Under the pieces are notes generated by a model. The model was not told the origin of the DNA and did not search any database. It worked only from the letters and a program-made list of their open reading frames with translations. Source: Hymenobacter sublimis (GTDB lineage: Bacteria; Bacteroidota; Bacteroidia; Cytophagales; Hymenobacteraceae). From it: DNA of 64,000 bases. A program made the translations under genes and the position numbers. Position 1 is the stretch's first letter; every line of letters begins with the position of its first letter. Where the stretch lies: contig NZ_CP095848.1 in NCBI RefSeq assembly GCF_023101345.1, positions 1,735,501 through 1,799,500 of the forward strand, in the 5' to 3' direction. Positions 16,926 to 25,102 of the stretch are shown piece after piece.

Positions 16926-18160
16926 TGCCGTAGCAGATTCAGGGCCATGGTGGTGGTGTACTCCACGTTGAGCTGGCGGCCGCGGTTGAAGCTGATCTGG
17001 CGGGTGACGGTGTGGTGGGCATCGGCGTAGGCGATGCAGATGGTCCCCACGGGCTTGTCGGGGGTGCCGCCGTCGGGGCCGGCAATGCCGCTGGTGGCCA
17101 GGGCCACATCTACCCCGAGCTGGCGGCGCAGGCCTTCGGCCATTTCGGCCACGGTAGCTTCGCTCACGGCTCCGTGGGCGGCCAGCGTTTCGGATTTTAC
17201 GCCCAGCTCCCGCATCTTAATGTCGTTGGAATAGGCAATGACGCTACCCTGGAAGTAGCGCGAGCTGCCGGGAATGCTGGTCAGGCGGTGAGCCAGCAGG
17301 CCGCCGGTGCAGCTTTCGGCGGTGCCCACCGTTAGGCCACGTTCCTGCAGCAATTGCCCCACGGCTTCCTCCAGTTTGATTTCACCGATGGCAAAAATAT
17401 GCTCGCCGAGCAGCTCCCGCAGGGCCGGCAGCAGAGCCTCCATGCGGGCACGCAGGTTGGGCTGGCCGTCGTCGTGGCCCGTCAGGCGCAGGCGCACCCC
17501 GCCCAGGTAGGGCAGGTAAGCCAGCTTCATGTTCGGAGGAAGAGCCGCTTCCCACTGCTCAATCTGCTGGGCCAGGAAGGACTCACCCAGCCCCACGGTC
17601 TGGACTACTACGTGCTCAATGGCGGGCGTCTGGAAGTGCTGTTGCAGGCGGGGCAGCACCTCATGGGTCATGAGGTATTTCATTTCGTGGGGCACGCCGG
17701 GCATGCTCACGAACACGGTGCCCTGGTCCTCGAACCACATGCCGGGCGCGGTGCCCACTTCGTTGAACAGCACGTGGCAATTGGCGGGCACCAGGGCTTG
17801 TTGGCGGTTTACTTCCAGCATCGGGCGGTTGAAGCGCTGAAAAATTCCTTCCACGTGCTCCAGGGTAGGCTGGTGCAGCACTAGCTCCGAGTTAAAATAG
17901 CGGGCCAGCACGTGCTTGGTCAGGTCGTCCTTGGTAGGGCCCAGGCCGCCGGTCATCAGCACTACCTGGGCGCGCTGCCGGGCCTGGTCCAGGGTGGCCA
18001 CAATCTCATCGGCCCGGTCTGAAACGCTGGTAATCTGGCGTACGCGCAGGCCCAGCTTGCCTAATTCCTGGCCCATAAAGGCCGAATTCGTGTCGATGAC
18101 CTGCCCGTACAGCAGCTCGTCGCCAATAGTCATGATTTCAACGTCGGGAATAAGGGGCAT
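16910..18160 (-). CDS. cinA: CinA family protein (nicotinamide-nucleotide amidase domain)
   Basis: A 416-residue protein with both CinA parts. The N-terminal molybdopterin-binding-like (MoCF) domain (about 4-170) carries EIMTIGDELLYGQVIDTN and MTGGLGPTKDDLTKHV. The C-terminal PncC-type domain (about 255-412) carries GTAESCTGGLLAHRLTSIPGSS and ATSGIAGPDGGTPDKPVGTI. The family removes ADP-ribose from, or deamidates, NMN-type metabolites in pyridine nucleotide recycling. ATG at 18160 (MPLIPDVEIM) is chosen; the longer frame to 18331 runs over the divergent gene's start. The last residues RQEVVR and the stop are read from the 9-bp repeat arm. Confidence 0.9.
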   Translation of the reverse strand: MPLIPDVEIMTIGDELLYGQVIDTNSAFMGQELGKLGLRVRQITSVSDRADEIVATLDQARQRAQVVLMTGGLGPTKDDLTKHVLARYFNSELVLHQPTLEHVEGIFQRFNRPMLEVNRQQALVPANCHVLFNEVGTAPGMWFEDQGTVFVSMPGVPHEMKYLMTHEVLPRLQQHFQTPAIEHVVVQTVGLGESFLAQQIEQWEAALPPNMKLAYLPYLGGVRLRLTGHDDGQPNLRARMEALLPALRELLGEHIFAIGEIKLEEAVGQLLQERGLTVGTAESCTGGLLAHRLTSIPGSSRYFQGSVIAYSNDIKMRELGVKSETLAAHGAVSEATVAEMAEGLRRQLGVDVALATSGIAGPDGGTPDKPVGTICIAYADAHHTVTRQISFNRGRQLNVEYTTTMALNLLRQEVVR

Positions 18161-18259
18161 AAGCAGGAGCGTTAGGAGGAGTGCCGGATTTGGCGCAATA
18201 TTGGCAACCCGTCGGCTAACAACGCCACAACGGCCGTCGGGTTTACTTCTTTTTGTCTT

Positions 18260-19093
18260 ATGACTCTGTTCCGCACCTTGGCCCTCGGCCTCACGCTTAC
18301 TTTGGCCGCCGGGCACCTGGCCGTAGCCCAAACCAAAACCCCGGCGAAAAAGACGACTTCAACTGCCAAAAAAACCACCACGGTTAAGAAAACCGCGCCG
18401 GTCAAGAAGGCTACTACGGCCACCAAAACCACGACCACCAAAACTACCACTACGGTTGCTACCCCCGCGGCCCCAGTGAAAGCACCCCTCACCGCCGACG
18501 AGGCCACCGGCGGCCTGCGCGAAGCGCTGAGCCAGGGCGTAACCCGCGCCGTAGCCCAGGCCGGCGAAGCCGATGGCTTTAACGGCAACGCCGACATTCG
18601 CATCCCGTTCCCGCCCGAAGCCGAGCTGATAGCCGTTACCCTGCGGAAAGTGCGGGCTGGGGCCTTGGTCGATAACTTCGAGGTAGCTCTGAACCGCGCC
18701 GCCGAAACGGCCTCCGCGCAGGCCAAGCCCATCTTCCTGAATGCGGTGCAAAACCTCAGCCTGCAGGACGCCCTCAGCCTAGCCACCAGCAAGGAAAGCG
18801 ACGCGGCCACCACGCTGCTCTACGAAAAGACAGCCGCCGACCTGCGCACGGCCTTCCAGCCTACCGTGCAACAGTCCTTGGAAAAAACCGGCGCCATTAG
18901 GCTCTACGCCGAAATGGTGGCCCGCTACAACAAGATTCCGCTCGTCACGCCGCTGAATCCGCAGCTGGTACCCTACGCCACCGAGAAAACCGTGGACGGC
19001 CTGTTCGCCCTGATTGCGGCTGAAGAGGGCCGCATCCGGCAGAACCCGGCGGCCCAGGGTAGCGCCCTACTCAAGCGGGTATTTGGCAAGTAA
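18260..19093 (+). CDS. DUF4197 protein with Thr/Lys-rich N-terminal linker
   Basis: A 277-residue exported protein. Signal peptide (FRTLALGLTLTLAAGHLAVAQ), then a low-complexity basic stretch of Lys and Thr (about 24-75), then a DUF4197 domain (about 80-277) with EATGGLREALSQGVTRAV, IRIPFPPEAELIAVTLRKV and AETASAQAKPIFLNAVQNLS. DUF4197 proteins are periplasmic or outer-membrane associated, with no known activity. The cationic linker is not shared by the paralogue at 19386 and could bind polyanions such as LPS or DNA, or span the peptidoglycan; that is speculation. It is divergent from cinA with 99 bases between. Confidence 0.8.
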   Translation: MTLFRTLALGLTLTLAAGHLAVAQTKTPAKKTTSTAKKTTTVKKTAPVKKATTATKTTTTKTTTTVATPAAPVKAPLTADEATGGLREALSQGVTRAVAQAGEADGFNGNADIRIPFPPEAELIAVTLRKVRAGALVDNFEVALNRAAETASAQAKPIFLNAVQNLSLQDALSLATSKESDAATTLLYEKTAADLRTAFQPTVQQSLEKTGAIRLYAEMVARYNKIPLVTPLNPQLVPYATEKTVDGLFALIAAEEGRIRQNPAAQGSALLKRVFGK

Positions 19094-19385
19094 AACCGGC
19101 CATGAGGGCCTTGGTGAACTAAGCGAGGTGTTCAGCCTCTGCATGACGTTCTTTTTTTAAATCAAACGCTCTGGCTGTCTACCAAGCCTAATGGAATAAT
19201 GGGATAGTGAGTAAAGAGCCCGTCATCCTGAGCACAGCGAAGGATGGCGGGCTTTTGTATAGGTGCCGGGACTTAATATCACTCACTATGGCCTGGCTTC
19301 ATGCATTCACCAACTCACGGTTTCCTGTAAACTGGTCCGGTTTCTGCCTTGCACCGCTTAGCTTCTGTACTGCTCTTTTACCGCT
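19094..19385. other. Gap between DUF4197 paralogues with half palindrome
   Basis: About 290 bases. Contains one half of the GTCATCCTGAGC element (19219-19245, CGTCATCCTGAGCACAGCGA) without a clear partner arm. No convincing gene or promoter box was seen. Confidence 0.4.
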
Positions 19386-20156
19386 ATGAACTTCCGCCGT
19401 TTTTTTGTTCTGCCCGTGGTCCTGCTGGGCCTGCATACTACTGCCTCGGCCCAGCTGCGGCTGCCCAAATTGGGTGATATTCTCAAAACGACCATTCCGG
19501 CTCCTTCCACTACTACCTCTACCCGGACGGGTAGCACGGGCAACATCAGCCAGGATGAGGCTGCCCGGGGCCTGAAGGAGGCCCTGACCCAGGGGATCAG
19601 CAAAGGAGCCGATCAAGCCTCCAAGCAGGATGGCTTCTACCTCAACAAGCTCATTCGAATTCCTTTTCCGCCCGATGCCCAGCGCGTAGCTAACACGCTC
19701 CGTTCCATCGGCCTCGGTAGCCAGGTCGATAAGTTCGAGCTGACGTTGAACCGGGGCGCGGAAGACGCCGCCAAAAGTGCCAAGCCCATCTTCCTGACGG
19801 CCATCAAGAGCCTGACCTTCAAAGATGTTTGGGGTATTTTGACCGGGGAAAAGAATGCCGCTACCAACTACCTTAAGCGCACAACCACCGAGCAACTCAC
19901 GGTAGCTTTCAAACCCATCGTGCAGAAAAGCCTCGACCAGGTAGGGGCCACCCGCTACTATACCGACCTGACCACGCGCTACAACCGGATTCCGCTGGTT
20001 ACTCCGGTGCAAACCGACCTGAACCAGTACGCTACCGGTAAAGCCATTGATGGCCTGTTCACCCTCATTGCCCAGGAAGAAGCCAACATCCGCGAGAACC
20101 CCGTAGCGCGCGGCACGGAGCTGCTTCGTCGGGTGTTTGGCAGCAAGCAGGGCTAA
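19386..20156 (+). CDS. DUF4197 protein
   Basis: A 256-residue exported protein, paralogous to the preceding gene. Signal peptide (MNFRRFFVLPVVLLGLHTTASAQ), short Thr-rich linker, DUF4197 domain (about 55-256) with EAARGLKEALTQGISKGADQASKQDGF, IRIPFPPDAQRVANTLRSIGLG and TTRYNRIPLVTP. Compared with the neighbour the domain is well conserved while the linker is unrelated, as expected for an old tandem duplication. Function unknown. A 35-bp hairpin follows at once. Confidence 0.8.
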   Translation: MNFRRFFVLPVVLLGLHTTASAQLRLPKLGDILKTTIPAPSTTTSTRTGSTGNISQDEAARGLKEALTQGISKGADQASKQDGFYLNKLIRIPFPPDAQRVANTLRSIGLGSQVDKFELTLNRGAEDAAKSAKPIFLTAIKSLTFKDVWGILTGEKNAATNYLKRTTTEQLTVAFKPIVQKSLDQVGATRYYTDLTTRYNRIPLVTPVQTDLNQYATGKAIDGLFTLIAQEEANIRENPVARGTELLRRVFGSKQG

Positions 20157-20170
20157 ACCGCCGAGCTTTT

Positions 20171-20243
20171 CTCAGATAACGCAACCACAACGGCCCGCCT
20201 CTCTGCAGCAGAGAGGCGGGCCGTTGTGGTTGCGTTATCTGAG
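20171..20243. terminator. Very long perfect hairpin between convergent genes
   Basis: A 35-bp perfect stem (20171-20205 with 20209-20243) closed by a 3-base loop; it begins CTCAGATAACGCAACC. The stem is GC-rich in its upper half. Both flanking genes end at it, so it probably works in both directions. Confidence 0.75.
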
Positions 20244-20286
20244 GCTAATTAAGCCCTAGCGCGCGGTTTAGTATGTCGCTGGTGGC

Positions 20287-20646
20287 CTAGTAGTCGTCGT
20301 AGTCGGAGTTGCGGCGGCTGTTGCGGGAGCTGCCGCTGCTGCCGTACTCGTCGTTTTCGTCGTCGGAGAAGTCGTCGTCATCCAAGTCGTCCAGGGAGCT
20401 GAAGCTAGTGCTACCGTCGGGGTCTTCGGTGGCTTCAGCCGTGGCGTACTCGTCTTCTGTCATGCTGGCCAGGTCCAGGGCCTCATCGTGGGAGGAGCCC
20501 GTATCGCGCCACATCAGGTAGTCGGCGTACTTGGCCGAAAGCTGATCTTCGGGGTTGCCGCGAGTTTTGCTGCCGCCAGTGGTGGCGAAGTCATCTAGCT
20601 CGTCATCATCGAAGAGGTCGTCGTCGAGGTCGTCGTGTTGTCTCAT
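20287..20646 (-). CDS. Highly acidic small protein
   Basis: A 119-residue protein very rich in Asp, Glu and Ser: DDLDDDLFDDDELDDFATT near the start and LDDLDDDDFSDDENDEYG near the end, around a middle segment that looks folded (QLSAKYADYLMWRDTGSSHDEALDLASMTEDEY). No signal peptide or membrane helix. No family was recognised. Such acidic tails can bind cations or basic proteins, or act as nucleic-acid mimics; nothing here decides. The reading frame is real by its composition and clean start at 20646. Confidence 0.6.
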   Translation of the reverse strand: MRQHDDLDDDLFDDDELDDFATTGGSKTRGNPEDQLSAKYADYLMWRDTGSSHDEALDLASMTEDEYATAEATEDPDGSTSFSSLDDLDDDDFSDDENDEYGSSGSSRNSRRNSDYDDY

Positions 20647-20884
20647 GGCCTTGCTAGGGGCGGTAAGGGTGAAAAATCAAGTGAAATGGCGCGGCTACTT
20701 TTCAGCTGCGAAGATACGGGTGTAGGAGTAGGGAAGGTTGCGGTAGAGGCCAGGGTAAGCGTCAAAAAGAGGCAAGTCGCTTCCTGTTTGCCGCCGCGAG
20801 TTTTCTCCCAAGCAGCTCCCGAGGTAGGTACCATCCGAAGGCTGCCGTAGTTCCTTCCACTACGCAGATATCGAGAAAAAGCCG

Positions 20885-21517
20885 TTAGCGCGCAGCTTTG
20901 GCCCCAAAATCAGTTATCAGCAACTGCTCCTGGCAGAAGTCGTACTCCTCTGGTACATTGCTGGAAACCAGTACCGTGCGGCCTGTTAGCGTGGCCCGCA
21001 CATGCTCCAGGTACCACTCTACGCCGGTGCGGTCCAGGTTGGTGGTCGGTTCATCAAGCAAGAGCAACGGGGTAGCAGCATACAGGGCCAGCGCCAGCTT
21101 GAGGCGCTGCTTCATGCCCGAGGAAAAGTCCCGGACCAACTTATGGCGCGACTTTTCCAAGTACATCAGCGTGATGAGTTGCTCAGTAGTCAGGCCGGGG
21201 CGTAGGGGCTTGAAGCGGGTATGAAACTGAATCTGCTCCGTCAGGGTCAGCTCCTCAATCAGCTCCAGGTAAGGGGCGGCGTAGGCCAGTTGGGGCGGCA
21301 CCTCTTCTACGGCAATGGCCCGGCCCGCGTGCTCGTAGGCCAGCGTCCCGGAGGTAGGTAAAATCTGCCCCGACAGGGTATTGAGCAGGGTGCTCTTGCC
21401 CGCCCCGTTGGGCCCCAGAATAGCCGTGGCCGTACCGGAGCGGAAAGTGTGCGTCAGGTCCCGGAAAATCCATTCCCGGGCAAAGCGCTTGCCCAGCCCG
21501 GTGGCGGTAATCTGCAT
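20885..21517 (-). CDS. ABC transporter ATP-binding protein
   Basis: A 210-residue stand-alone ABC ATPase. Walker A GPNGAGKST (35-43), signature FSSGMKQ (131-137), Walker B LLLLDEP (151-157). No permease lies beside it. It is the last gene of the co-directional lipid A cluster, separated from lpxA by a repeat element. The ATPase resembles CcmA-type or multidrug-type short ATPases; its transported substrate and membrane partner are unknown. A similar ATPase beside lpxA occurs in other Bacteroidota as far as I recall, which would fit a role linked to the envelope. Confidence 0.85.
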   Translation of the reverse strand: MQITATGLGKRFAREWIFRDLTHTFRSGTATAILGPNGAGKSTLLNTLSGQILPTSGTLAYEHAGRAIAVEEVPPQLAYAAPYLELIEELTLTEQIQFHTRFKPLRPGLTTEQLITLMYLEKSRHKLVRDFSSGMKQRLKLALALYAATPLLLLDEPTTNLDRTGVEWYLEHVRATLTGRTVLVSSNVPEEYDFCQEQLLITDFGAKAAR

Positions 21518-21530
21518 GGTATAGAGCTTA

Positions 21531-21605
21531 GAAAGAAGAGCTTAGAACTTAGGGAACGTTCTGACGCAAGCAGTATCAGAACGTCCTCTAAGCTCTAAGC
21601 TCTTC
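21531..21605. repeat. Intergenic inverted repeat (family D, GAAGAGCTTAG)
   Basis: GAAGAGCTTAGAACTTAG is mirrored by CTAAGCTCTAAGCTCTTC around a core with GAACGTTCTGA / TCAGAACGTC. The same blocks appear inside valS at 6048-6112. Confidence 0.65.
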
Positions 21606-21622
21606 AGGTCTCACTTCTAATC

Positions 21623-22423
21623 TTATTCGATGCCGCCGTTACCGTTGCGGGAGTAGCCTTTAATGACGCCCCGGCCCGAGTTGCGGATGAAGTTAACTAC
21701 CTCGTCGCGCTCCGGGGAAGGAGCCAATTCTAGCTCAATCTGGTCGAGGGCGGCGGCGTTATTGAGGCCACTAAGGAAAAGGAGGCGGTAGAGCTGCTGA
21801 ATTTCGGCAATTTTCTGATCGGAAAAGCCCCGGCGGCGCAGCCCAATGCTGTTGATGCCCACGTAGGTAAGCGGCTCGCGGCCGGCCTTCACGAAAGGGG
21901 GCACGTCCTTCCGGATCAGAGAGCCCCCCGAAATCATGGCGTGCTGGCCGATGTGCACAAACTGGTGAATGGCCGAGGAGCCCCCCACAATAGCAAAATC
22001 ACCGATTTCGACGTGGCCCGCTACCTGCACCGTGTTGGCCAGAATGCAGTTGTTGCCAATTACGCAGTCGTGGGCTACGTGCACGTAGGCCATGAGCAGG
22101 CAGTTGGCGCCTACCACGGTCTTGAGCTTGTCCACGGTGCCGCGGTTCACCGTCACGCACTCCCGGATAACGGTATTGTCGCCGATGTACACAGTGGTTT
22201 TCTCGCCGGCAAACTTCAGGTCCTGGGGCTGGGCGGCAATAACGGCGCCCGGAAAAATCTTACAATTCTTGCCGATGCGGGCCCCGGCCATAATCGTGAC
22301 GTTGGGTCCAATCCAGGTGCCTTCCCCGATTTCCACGTCCTGATCGATGGTCGTGAAGGGTTCCACTACCACGTTCTGGGCGATTTTGGCTTCGGGGTGG
22401 ATATAGGCGAGCGGCTGGTTCAT
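21623..22423 (-). CDS. lpxA: UDP-N-acetylglucosamine acyltransferase
   Basis: A 266-residue hexapeptide-repeat enzyme that transfers the first 3-hydroxyacyl chain from ACP to UDP-GlcNAc, opening lipid A synthesis in the cytoplasm. The beta-helix fills residues 5-190. The catalytic His is in YVHVAHDCVIGNNC (His118). The helical tail contains VGINSIGLRRRGFSDQKIAEIQQLYR, typical of LpxA. ATG at 22423 (MNQPLAYIHPEAKI) is preferred over 22432. It follows lpxC-fabZ by 90 bases that hold an AT-rich repeat. Confidence 0.95.
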   Translation of the reverse strand: MNQPLAYIHPEAKIAQNVVVEPFTTIDQDVEIGEGTWIGPNVTIMAGARIGKNCKIFPGAVIAAQPQDLKFAGEKTTVYIGDNTVIRECVTVNRGTVDKLKTVVGANCLLMAYVHVAHDCVIGNNCILANTVQVAGHVEIGDFAIVGGSSAIHQFVHIGQHAMISGGSLIRKDVPPFVKAGREPLTYVGINSIGLRRRGFSDQKIAEIQQLYRLLFLSGLNNAAALDQIELELAPSPERDEVVNFIRNSGRGVIKGYSRNGNGGIE

Positions 22424-22429
22424 TCTGTT

Positions 22430-22518
22430 CAATTAAAAATTGAGAATTAAGAAGGTAAGAGCGAAGAGAATGGCAGTTCCTGAACGGTCAGGGCCATGTT
22501 TAATTCTTCAACCTTAAT
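22430..22518. repeat. AT-rich inverted repeat (family B) between lpxC-fabZ and lpxA
   Basis: CAATTAAAAATTGAGAATTA and TTTAATTCTTCAACCTTAAT form imperfect arms. The stop codon of lpxC-fabZ (minus strand, AAGAATTAA) lies in the right arm. Related to 767-870 and 43518-43624. Confidence 0.55.
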
Positions 22519-23905
22519 TCTTTTTCACAATGCTGGCCGACATTTCCGCTTCCATCACCACTTTCCCGTTCACGTAGGCCTTGCCGCTCATTTTGGCAAT
22601 GCCGCGCTTAATGGGGGCCGTCAGGTCGCACTTGAAAATGATGGTGTCGCCGGGCTTCACCATGCGGCGGAAGCGGCAGTTTTCGATGCCCAGGAAGTAC
22701 GTCCAGTAGTTCTCCGGGTCGGGCACCGTGTTGAGCACCAGAATGCCGCCGGTCTGGGCCATGGCCTCAATTTGCAGCACGCCGGGCATCACGGGGTTAC
22801 CGGGGAAGTGACCGGGGAAGAAGGGCTCGTTCATCGTCACGTTCTTCACGCCGGTTACCGTGTTGGCGTCCAGGTGTATGATCTTGTCGATGAGCAGGAA
22901 GGGGTAGCGGTGGGGCAGGGTAGCGGCAATCTTATTAATGTCCATCACCGGCTCGCGCGCGGGGTCGTACGTGGGCACGGCGCTGGTATGGGCCTCCATC
23001 ATCTTTTTCTTGATGCGTTTGGCGAAGGCCACGTTGGCCGCGTGCCCGGGGCGGGCCGCCAGGATCTGGCCCTTGAGCGGCCGGCCTACCAGGGCCAGGT
23101 CGCCTACCAGGTCGAGGAGTTTGTGGCGGGCAGGCTCGTTTTTGTAGCGCAGGTCCACGTTGTTCAGGATGCCTTCCTTTTTCACGGCCACCTTGGGCTT
23201 GCCCAGCATGGTCGCCAGGTCGTCGAGTTCCTCGTCGCTCACCACGCGGTCCACTACCACAATGGCGTTGCTCAGGTCGCCGCCCTTGATGAGGTTGGAC
23301 TTGTAGAGGGCTTCCAGCTCGTGCAGAAAGCAGAAGGTGCGCGAGGAGGCAATTTCCGTCGTAAACTGGTCGATGTGGGTCAAAGAGGCGTGCTGGGACC
23401 CGAGCACCGGCGAGTTGTAGTCTACCATCACCGTGAGGCGGTAAGAGTTCAGGGGCAGGGCGGCCAGCTCCACGGCCCGGGCGTTGTCCACGTAGCGGAT
23501 TTCGTCGGGAATCTCGAAGTAGTTGCGCAGGGCGTTTTGCTCTTCCAGGCCAATTTCCTGTAGGGGCTTGATAAACTCGAAGCTGGAACCATCCATAATG
23601 GGCGGCTCGGGCCCGTCCAGCTGAATCAGCACGTTGTCGATCTGCAAGCCTACCAGGGCGGCCAGGGTGTGCTCCACGGTATTCACGCGGGCCCCGTTCT
23701 GCTCAATGGTGGTGCCGCGGGAAAGGTCTACTACGTTGTCCACGTCGGCATCCACAATGGGCTGGCCGGGCAAATCAATGCGCTGAAACTTGTAGCCGTG
23801 GTTGATGGGGGCGGGGCAGAACGTCATGGTGGCCTGCACGCCGGTATGAAGGCCAATGCCACTCACGGTGACGGGGGCCTTAATGGTATGTTGCTTGTCG
23901 TTCAT
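22514..23905 (-). CDS. lpxC-fabZ: Bifunctional LpxC deacetylase / FabZ dehydratase
   Basis: A 463-residue fusion typical of Bacteroidota. The LpxC part (1-305) removes the acetyl group of UDP-3-O-acyl-GlcNAc, the committed lipid A step; zinc ligands are His79 (VEHTLAAL), His261 and Asp265 (HKLLDLVGD), and His288 (RPGHAAN) is the catalytic acid/base. The FabZ part (about 322-463) dehydrates 3-hydroxyacyl-ACP in fatty acid synthesis; its catalytic His366 and Glu380 sit in FPGHFPGNPVMPGVLQIEAMAQ. The fusion joins two enzymes that compete for the 3-hydroxyacyl-ACP pool. It sits between lpxD and lpxA on the same strand. Confidence 0.96.
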   Translation of the reverse strand: MNDKQHTIKAPVTVSGIGLHTGVQATMTFCPAPINHGYKFQRIDLPGQPIVDADVDNVVDLSRGTTIEQNGARVNTVEHTLAALVGLQIDNVLIQLDGPEPPIMDGSSFEFIKPLQEIGLEEQNALRNYFEIPDEIRYVDNARAVELAALPLNSYRLTVMVDYNSPVLGSQHASLTHIDQFTTEIASSRTFCFLHELEALYKSNLIKGGDLSNAIVVVDRVVSDEELDDLATMLGKPKVAVKKEGILNNVDLRYKNEPARHKLLDLVGDLALVGRPLKGQILAARPGHAANVAFAKRIKKKMMEAHTSAVPTYDPAREPVMDINKIAATLPHRYPFLLIDKIIHLDANTVTGVKNVTMNEPFFPGHFPGNPVMPGVLQIEAMAQTGGILVLNTVPDPENYWTYFLGIENCRFRRMVKPGDTIIFKCDLTAPIKRGIAKMSGKAYVNGKVVMEAEMSASIVKKN

Positions 23906-23928
23906 TCTTTGGCTGTTAGCTAATAGCT

Positions 23929-24024
23929 CCTAGCTGTTAGCTGACGTTCAGAACCGGTGGCCGGTCAGAGACATTAAGTAAAGGAAGCCCCAAGAACTAA
24001 CAGCTAATCGCCATCAGCCAACGG
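23929..24024. repeat. Intergenic inverted repeat (family E, GGCTGTTAGCT)
   Basis: TTGGCTGTTAGCTAATAGCT on the left is mirrored loosely by AACTAACAGCTAATCGCCAT and CAGCCAA on the right. It fills the gap between lpxD and lpxC-fabZ. Confidence 0.5.
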
Positions 24025-24040
24025 CTTCCACGGTGTAAAG

Positions 24041-25081
24041 CTAGGGCTTTTCCGGTTCGGTACGGCGGCGTTCCAGCTGGGTGAGCCGGCGCTCCAGATC
24101 GGGCAGGTGACGGAACACGGCGTTGGCGCGCAGACTGTCGCGCAGGTTGAAGGCGGGGGAGCCCTGCAGCAGAATACCTTCTTCCTTGATGGATTTGCCT
24201 ACCCCCGACTGGGCCGTAACGGTGGTGCGGTTGGCCAGGCTCAGGTGGCCGGCAATGCCCGCCTGCCCGGCCAGCACGCAGAAGTCACCGATTTTGGTGG
24301 AGCCCGAAATACCCGTCTGGGCCGCTACCACCGTGTGGCGCCCGATTTCCACGTTGTGGGCAATCTGCACCAGGTTGTCGATTTTGGCGCCCTCCCGGAT
24401 GATGGTCGAGCCCATGGTGGCGCAGTCGATGGTAGCGTTGGCGCCTACACTCACGTTGTCTTCCAGCACCACGTTGCCAATTTGCGGAATGGTGCGGTAG
24501 GAGCCATCGGGCTGGGGCGCAAAGCCGAACCCATCGGAGCCGATAACGGCCCCGGCGTGCACCGTGCAGCGGGCCCCAATAACGGTTTCGGCGTAGATTT
24601 TTGCCCCGGCGTACAGAATGGTGCCGTCCCCGATTTTGCACCGGTCGCCGATGAACACGTGAGGGAAAATCACCACGTCGCGCCCGATTTCACAGTTTTC
24701 CCCGATGTAAGAGAAGGCCCCGCGGTAGTGGTTTTCGCCGATGGTGGAGCTGGCGGCCAGGTAGGCGGGCTGCTCCACGCCGCGCTTACCCGTGCGAGTA
24801 GCTTGTTGGTAAAACTCCAGCAGGGTTGTGAAGCTGGTGTAGGGGTCATCGACCCGAATTAGGGCCGCCGTGGTGGGCTGGCGCAGCTCCAGCGTGCGGC
24901 TCACGATGACGGCCGAGGCAGCCGTGGTGTAGAGGTAGGGCTCGTACTTGGGGTTGGCCAGAAAGGAGAGAGCCCCCGCCTGGGCTTCTTCGATTTTTGC
25001 CAAGCGGTTGATTTGCTGGGCGGCGTCTCCTTCAACTGCTCCGCGCAGTACTTCTGCTATCTGGCCTACGGTGAATTCCAT
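24041..25081 (-). CDS. lpxD: UDP-3-O-(3-hydroxyacyl)glucosamine N-acyltransferase
   Basis: A 346-residue LpxD, which adds the N-linked hydroxyacyl chain in the third step of lipid A synthesis. Residues 1-100 are the uridine-binding N-terminal domain (SFLANPKYEPYLYTTAASAVIV); 105-305 are hexapeptide repeats. The catalytic His242 is in LVQIAHNVEIG, and the family motif GSDGFGFAP is present. A promoter box ends only four bases before the ATG, so the mRNA may be leaderless (see findings). Distance to the upstream GT-C gene is 21 bases. Confidence 0.95.
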   Translation of the reverse strand: MEFTVGQIAEVLRGAVEGDAAQQINRLAKIEEAQAGALSFLANPKYEPYLYTTAASAVIVSRTLELRQPTTAALIRVDDPYTSFTTLLEFYQQATRTGKRGVEQPAYLAASSTIGENHYRGAFSYIGENCEIGRDVVIFPHVFIGDRCKIGDGTILYAGAKIYAETVIGARCTVHAGAVIGSDGFGFAPQPDGSYRTIPQIGNVVLEDNVSVGANATIDCATMGSTIIREGAKIDNLVQIAHNVEIGRHTVVAAQTGISGSTKIGDFCVLAGQAGIAGHLSLANRTTVTAQSGVGKSIKEEGILLQGSPAFNLRDSLRANAVFRHLPDLERRLTQLERRRTEPEKP

Positions 25082-25085
25082 CGGG

Positions 25086-25093
25086 CAAAAGTA
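25086..25093 (-). promoter_or_regulatory. -7 promoter box abutting the lpxD start
   Basis: TACTTTTG on the minus strand, four bases upstream of the lpxD ATG. The expected transcription start would fall at the start codon. Confidence 0.5.
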
Positions 25094-25102
25094 GAGAAAT
25101 AT

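Noticed and set aside
22496..23563. 355-codon plus-strand frame opposite lpxC-fabZ
   Set aside because: Shadow; the minus strand encodes intact LpxC and FabZ motifs.
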